The notes beneath the pieces were generated by a model. The model did not search any database. It had not been told where the DNA came from and saw nothing but the letters and a program-made list of their open reading frames with translations. This document shows, in pieces, positions 61,581 through 64,000 of a stretch of 64,000 nucleotides of DNA (the first letter of the stretch is position 1; the number at the start of each line of letters is the position of its first letter). Source of the DNA: CAG-390 sp003523225 (lineage in GTDB: Bacteria > Bacillota > Clostridia > Oscillospirales > CAG-272); contig CABPZE010000010.1 of assembly GCA_902461815.1 (NCBI GenBank), positions 1 to 64,000 of the forward strand. The letters run 5' to 3'. The position numbers and the translations under genes were made by a program.

Positions 61581-62774
61581 TTATCTGATACCCATCTCAC
61601 GGGCGGCAGCACCGAGACGGGCGCAGCCCTCGCGTATATCGTCGTCCGACGGGGTGGAGTAATTGAGGCGGAATGATCGCGTACTGCCCTCGGGGTCGCA
61701 GAGGAAAGCAGTACCCGGCACAACAGCAACCTTTTTTTCAAGCGCTTTTTTCACAAAAACGCTCATATCATAGCCCTCCGGCAGGGTGCACCACACGAAA
61801 AGCCCGCCCTCCGGACGCGTGAACTCCACCGACTGCGGCAGCTCACGCTCAAGACAGCCGAGCATCAGTCCGCACTTGCGGCGGTAGATGGCGCGTATAT
61901 CCTCAATATGAGCGTCAAGGTCGCACTCGCTCATGTAGCGATAGCAGAGCATCTGAAAGAAAATATTCGTGTGAACATCCTCCACCTGCTTTGCGACCAC
62001 CATCTTCTGCATAACAGGTCCGGGTGCTGTGACGTATCCGACGCGCATTCCCGCCGAGAGGATCTTTGAGAATGAGGAGCAGTAGATAACGATGCCCTCG
62101 GTGTCCATGCTTTTAAAGGTCGGAATATCCTCTCCGGCAAAGCGAAGCTCACCGTAGGGATTGTCCTCAAATATCATAACGCCGCGACGGAGGGCGATCT
62201 CATATATTTTCCGGCGTTTTTCATAGCTTGTAGTAATTCCGGACGGATTCTGAAAGGTCGGGATAAGATATATCATCCTTGCGCGCGGCTCACGCGCCAG
62301 CACCGCGTCAAGCTCGTCGGGGTCAATGCCGTCGCCGTGAAGCGGTACGCCCACGGTGCGCGCGCCGTTTGAACGGAAGGCGTTGAGCGCCCCGATAAAG
62401 GACGGCTCCTCGCATATCACCGCGTCGCCCTCGTTGCAAAGCACCTTCGCGGAAAGCTCTATGCCCTGATTTCCTCCGGAGACGATGAAGGTCTCATCCC
62501 CTGATCTGCCTATTGCAAATTTTTCGCGCAGACGCGCGGCAACCGCCTCGCGCAGCGGCGGATAGCCCTCGGTAAGGCTGTACTGAAGTGCCGTGACCGG
62601 AGTTTTTTCAAATATATCGGCGGAAAGCCGTGCCAGCTCCACTACCGGAAAGGATTCTGCGGCGGGGTTCCCCGCAGCAAATGAGATCACAGTCGGATCT
62701 GAAAGCGATTTGAATATTTCCCGTATTGCCGAAGGCTTCAGCGATGCGAGCTTATCGGAAAATCTGTACTCCAT
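61581..62774 (-). CDS. PLP-dependent aminotransferase, class I fold
   Basis: A 397-residue aminotransferase of the type seen as the catalytic part of MocR or as 2-aminoadipate/aromatic aminotransferase (LysN-like): VISFAAGNPAAESFP, LQYSLTEGYPPLREAVA, GGNQGIELSAK, IFQNPSGITTS-like PTFQNPSG, EDNPYGEL, and the PLP lysine in SSFSKILSAGMRVGY. No GntR domain. It heads the eight-gene operon and precedes trpS, which hints at aromatic substrates, but this is only context. Confidence 0.87.
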   Translation of the reverse strand: MEYRFSDKLASLKPSAIREIFKSLSDPTVISFAAGNPAAESFPVVELARLSADIFEKTPVTALQYSLTEGYPPLREAVAARLREKFAIGRSGDETFIVSGGNQGIELSAKVLCNEGDAVICEEPSFIGALNAFRSNGARTVGVPLHGDGIDPDELDAVLAREPRARMIYLIPTFQNPSGITTSYEKRRKIYEIALRRGVMIFEDNPYGELRFAGEDIPTFKSMDTEGIVIYCSSFSKILSAGMRVGYVTAPGPVMQKMVVAKQVEDVHTNIFFQMLCYRYMSECDLDAHIEDIRAIYRRKCGLMLGCLERELPQSVEFTRPEGGLFVWCTLPEGYDMSVFVKKALEKKVAVVPGTAFLCDPEGSTRSFRLNYSTPSDDDIREGCARLGAAAREMGIR

Positions 62775-62811
62775 GGATCAACGCCTCGTAAATACACTTT
62801 TATTCATATTA

Positions 62812-62840
62812 ATAATACATCATTTTGCCCTCTTTGTCAA
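62812..62840 (-). promoter_or_regulatory. Promoter of the aminotransferase-deoB operon
   Basis: TTGACA (62840-62835), 17-bp spacer and TATTAT (62817-62812), about 38 bp before the aminotransferase start. The rest of 62841-63062 shows no gene. Confidence 0.75.
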
Positions 62841-63062
62841 GATAAAAGCGGAAGGCGTCAAAAACTTTCCTGTCCGCTTTGCCGGATGGAAAAGTATTTT
62901 CAGCGCCGCCGTCGCACGGCTCATAATACTCGCGGGCATCGTTATGTCGATACCGCCGCACAGCAGCGGAAAAAAGTGTCCTTCATACACACAGTCGCCT
63001 CATGCGGCATCCCGTCTCACGTCACTATGACAAAATTTGTCCGCAAAATGCCCAATTGTGTC

Positions 63063-63091
63063 TTGATATTCAGCATAATTTGTCTTATAAT
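63063..63091 (+). promoter_or_regulatory. Promoter of the Gfo/Idh/MocA gene
   Basis: TTGATA (63063-63068), 17-bp spacer, TATAAT (63086-63091). A GGCGGCG/CGCCGCC hairpin (about 63108-63129) lies in the untranslated leader. Confidence 0.75.
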
Positions 63092-63154
63092 GTATTATGT
63101 ATCATAGGCGGCGCGATATATCGCCGCCGGAGACCCGAAAGGAATATGTAAAAT

Positions 63155-64000
63155 ATGTCAGAGGAAAACAATACAATAAATAAAAAAGGCTGCGCCGTGA
63201 TAGGCTACGGCGGAATGGGAGGCTGGCACACCCGCCATCTGCTTGAGAGCGATGTCGCCACCCTGAAAGGCATATATGATATAAAGCCCGAAAGATGCGC
63301 ACTTGCCGAGGAAAACGGCATCCGCGCATACTCCTCATATGAGGCGGTGCTTGCCGACCCCGAGGTGGAGCTTGTTACAATTGCAACTCCGAACGAGCTT
63401 CACGCGCCCCTTGCAATACAGGCTCTGCGAGCCGGAAAGCATGTGATCTCCGAAAAGCCGGTGACGCTTACGGTGGAGGAGCTTGACTCGGTGATCAAGG
63501 TTGCCAACGAGTGCGGCAGACTCTTTACCGTTCACCAGAACCGCCGCTGGGACATCGACTATCTGATGATGAAGCAGGTGTACGCCTCCGGCGTGCTTGG
63601 GGATGTTTTCGGCGTTGAATCACGCTATCAGGGCTCGCGCGGAATACCCGGCGACTGGAGAGGCAAGCGCGAGCACGGCGGAGGAATGCTTTACGACTGG
63701 GGCATTCACCTTATCGACCAGGTACTGGGCATCGTTTATGACCGCAAGATAGAGTCGGTATTCTGCCGCTGCGAGCATATCACCAACAACGAGGTCGACG
63801 ACGGCTTCAAGCTCGACCTTTACTTTGAGGGCGGACTCGATGCGAGGATCGAGGTCGGAACATCTCACTTCATAAGTCTGCCCCGCTTTTACATGACGGG
63901 ACGCCGCGGCAGCGCCGAGGTCAACGACTGGCGCGACCGCACACGCATAGTCACCTGCCGCGAATGGCGGGAGGATGACGTAAAGCCGGTAGTCACCTCG
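63155..64000 (+). CDS. Gfo/Idh/MocA family oxidoreductase, cut by the window edge
   Basis: The first 282 codons of an NAD(P)-dependent oxidoreductase are present. A Rossmann loop VIGYGGMGGWHTRHL stands at residues 15-29, TIATPNELHAPLAIQAL follows, and EKPVTLTVEEL holds the catalytic-region lysine. WDWGIHL-type YDWGIHLIDQ marks the C-terminal alpha/beta domain. ATG 63155 follows AAAGGAAT. Such enzymes oxidise sugars or inositols, and the sugar-isomerase-like barrels in the window are frequent partners, though none is adjacent. Confidence 0.9.
   Translation, partial: MSEENNTINKKGCAVIGYGGMGGWHTRHLLESDVATLKGIYDIKPERCALAEENGIRAYSSYEAVLADPEVELVTIATPNELHAPLAIQALRAGKHVISEKPVTLTVEELDSVIKVANECGRLFTVHQNRRWDIDYLMMKQVYASGVLGDVFGVESRYQGSRGIPGDWRGKREHGGGMLYDWGIHLIDQVLGIVYDRKIESVFCRCEHITNNEVDDGFKLDLYFEGGLDARIEVGTSHFISLPRFYMTGRRGSAEVNDWRDRTRIVTCREWREDDVKPVVTS

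Noticed and set aside
61554..62774. T-box regulation of trpS
   Set aside because: Only 27 bp separate trpS from the upstream gene and no T-box sequence or specifier hairpin is visible there or before the operon.

Overview
The window looks like chromosomal DNA of a fairly GC-rich gut-type Clostridium relative (class Clostridia, probably an Oscillospirales-like lineage). The basis is a SCIFF ranthipeptide with its radical SAM maturase (a clostridial hallmark), RNase Y, a jag-yidC-yidD-rnpA-rpmH block, a yybS-gdpP-rplI-dnaB block, consensus TTGACA/TATAAT promoters with 17-bp spacers, strong AGGAGG ribosome sites, and a tRNA-linked island with a clostridial serine recombinase. No species can be named from the sequence alone.

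Left part (1-12.6 kb): a perfect promoter leaves the window to the left, probably into an rRNA operon. Then come the SCIFF locus (scfA, scfB, a PLP decarboxylase-like gene), a Ktr/Trk potassium uptake pair, a sugar-phosphate-isomerase-like TIM barrel, a cytidylate-kinase-like gene with an extra C-terminal domain, an SPFH/band-7 protein with two small membrane proteins, class II fructose-bisphosphate aldolase, and tRNA-Ala(CGC).

Accessory region (12.6-21.4 kb): immediately after tRNA-Ala lies a decayed mobile island bounded by about 170-bp direct repeats. Each repeat ends in a copy of the tRNA 3' end and could fold into a tRNA-like structure. Inside are a serine recombinase interrupted by an in-frame TGA exactly at an expected zinc-ribbon cysteine, a relaxase-remnant-like frame that fully contains a second coding frame for a membrane-anchored coiled-coil protein, a LexA-like repressor, and a leader-peptide attenuator in front of a truncated ABC transporter. 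Beyond it lie a MITE-like inverted repeat, an AT-rich hypothetical gene, an MFS transporter and a second recombinase fragment.

Metabolic part (21.5-28.6 kb): a compact operon uxaC-uxuA-SDR(uxuB type)-eda-kdgK encodes the whole route from glucuronate to KDPG and its cleavage. A convergent GH127-like beta-L-arabinofuranosidase suggests plant polysaccharide use.

Core part (28.8-38.1 kb, minus strand): yybS-gdpP-rplI-dnaB-tilS-hpt-ftsH, a conserved Firmicutes order. It is followed by a small operon with a palindromic operator and an XRE regulator that appears to start at ACG, two membrane proteins and a TIM-barrel isomerase.

Right part (41-64 kb): two GLUG-repeat surface proteins have near-identical promoters, signal peptides and C-terminal anchors but divergent middles. 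Next is mnmE-jag-yidC-yidD-rnpA-rpmH, with a terminator and a heptanucleotide tandem array between rpmH and rnpA. Divergent rny and a metallo-beta-lactamase-fold lipoprotein follow. An eight-gene operon (aminotransferase, trpS, rimO, pgsA, HD protein, tdk, deoD, deoB-cdd) ends in a gene that fuses phosphopentomutase to cytidine deaminase. A Gfo/Idh/MocA oxidoreductase runs off the right edge.

Candidates most worth following up are the tRNA-like repeats, the overlapping gene pair in the island, the attenuator, the deoB-cdd fusion, the ACG-start regulator with its operator, and the paired GLUG genes.
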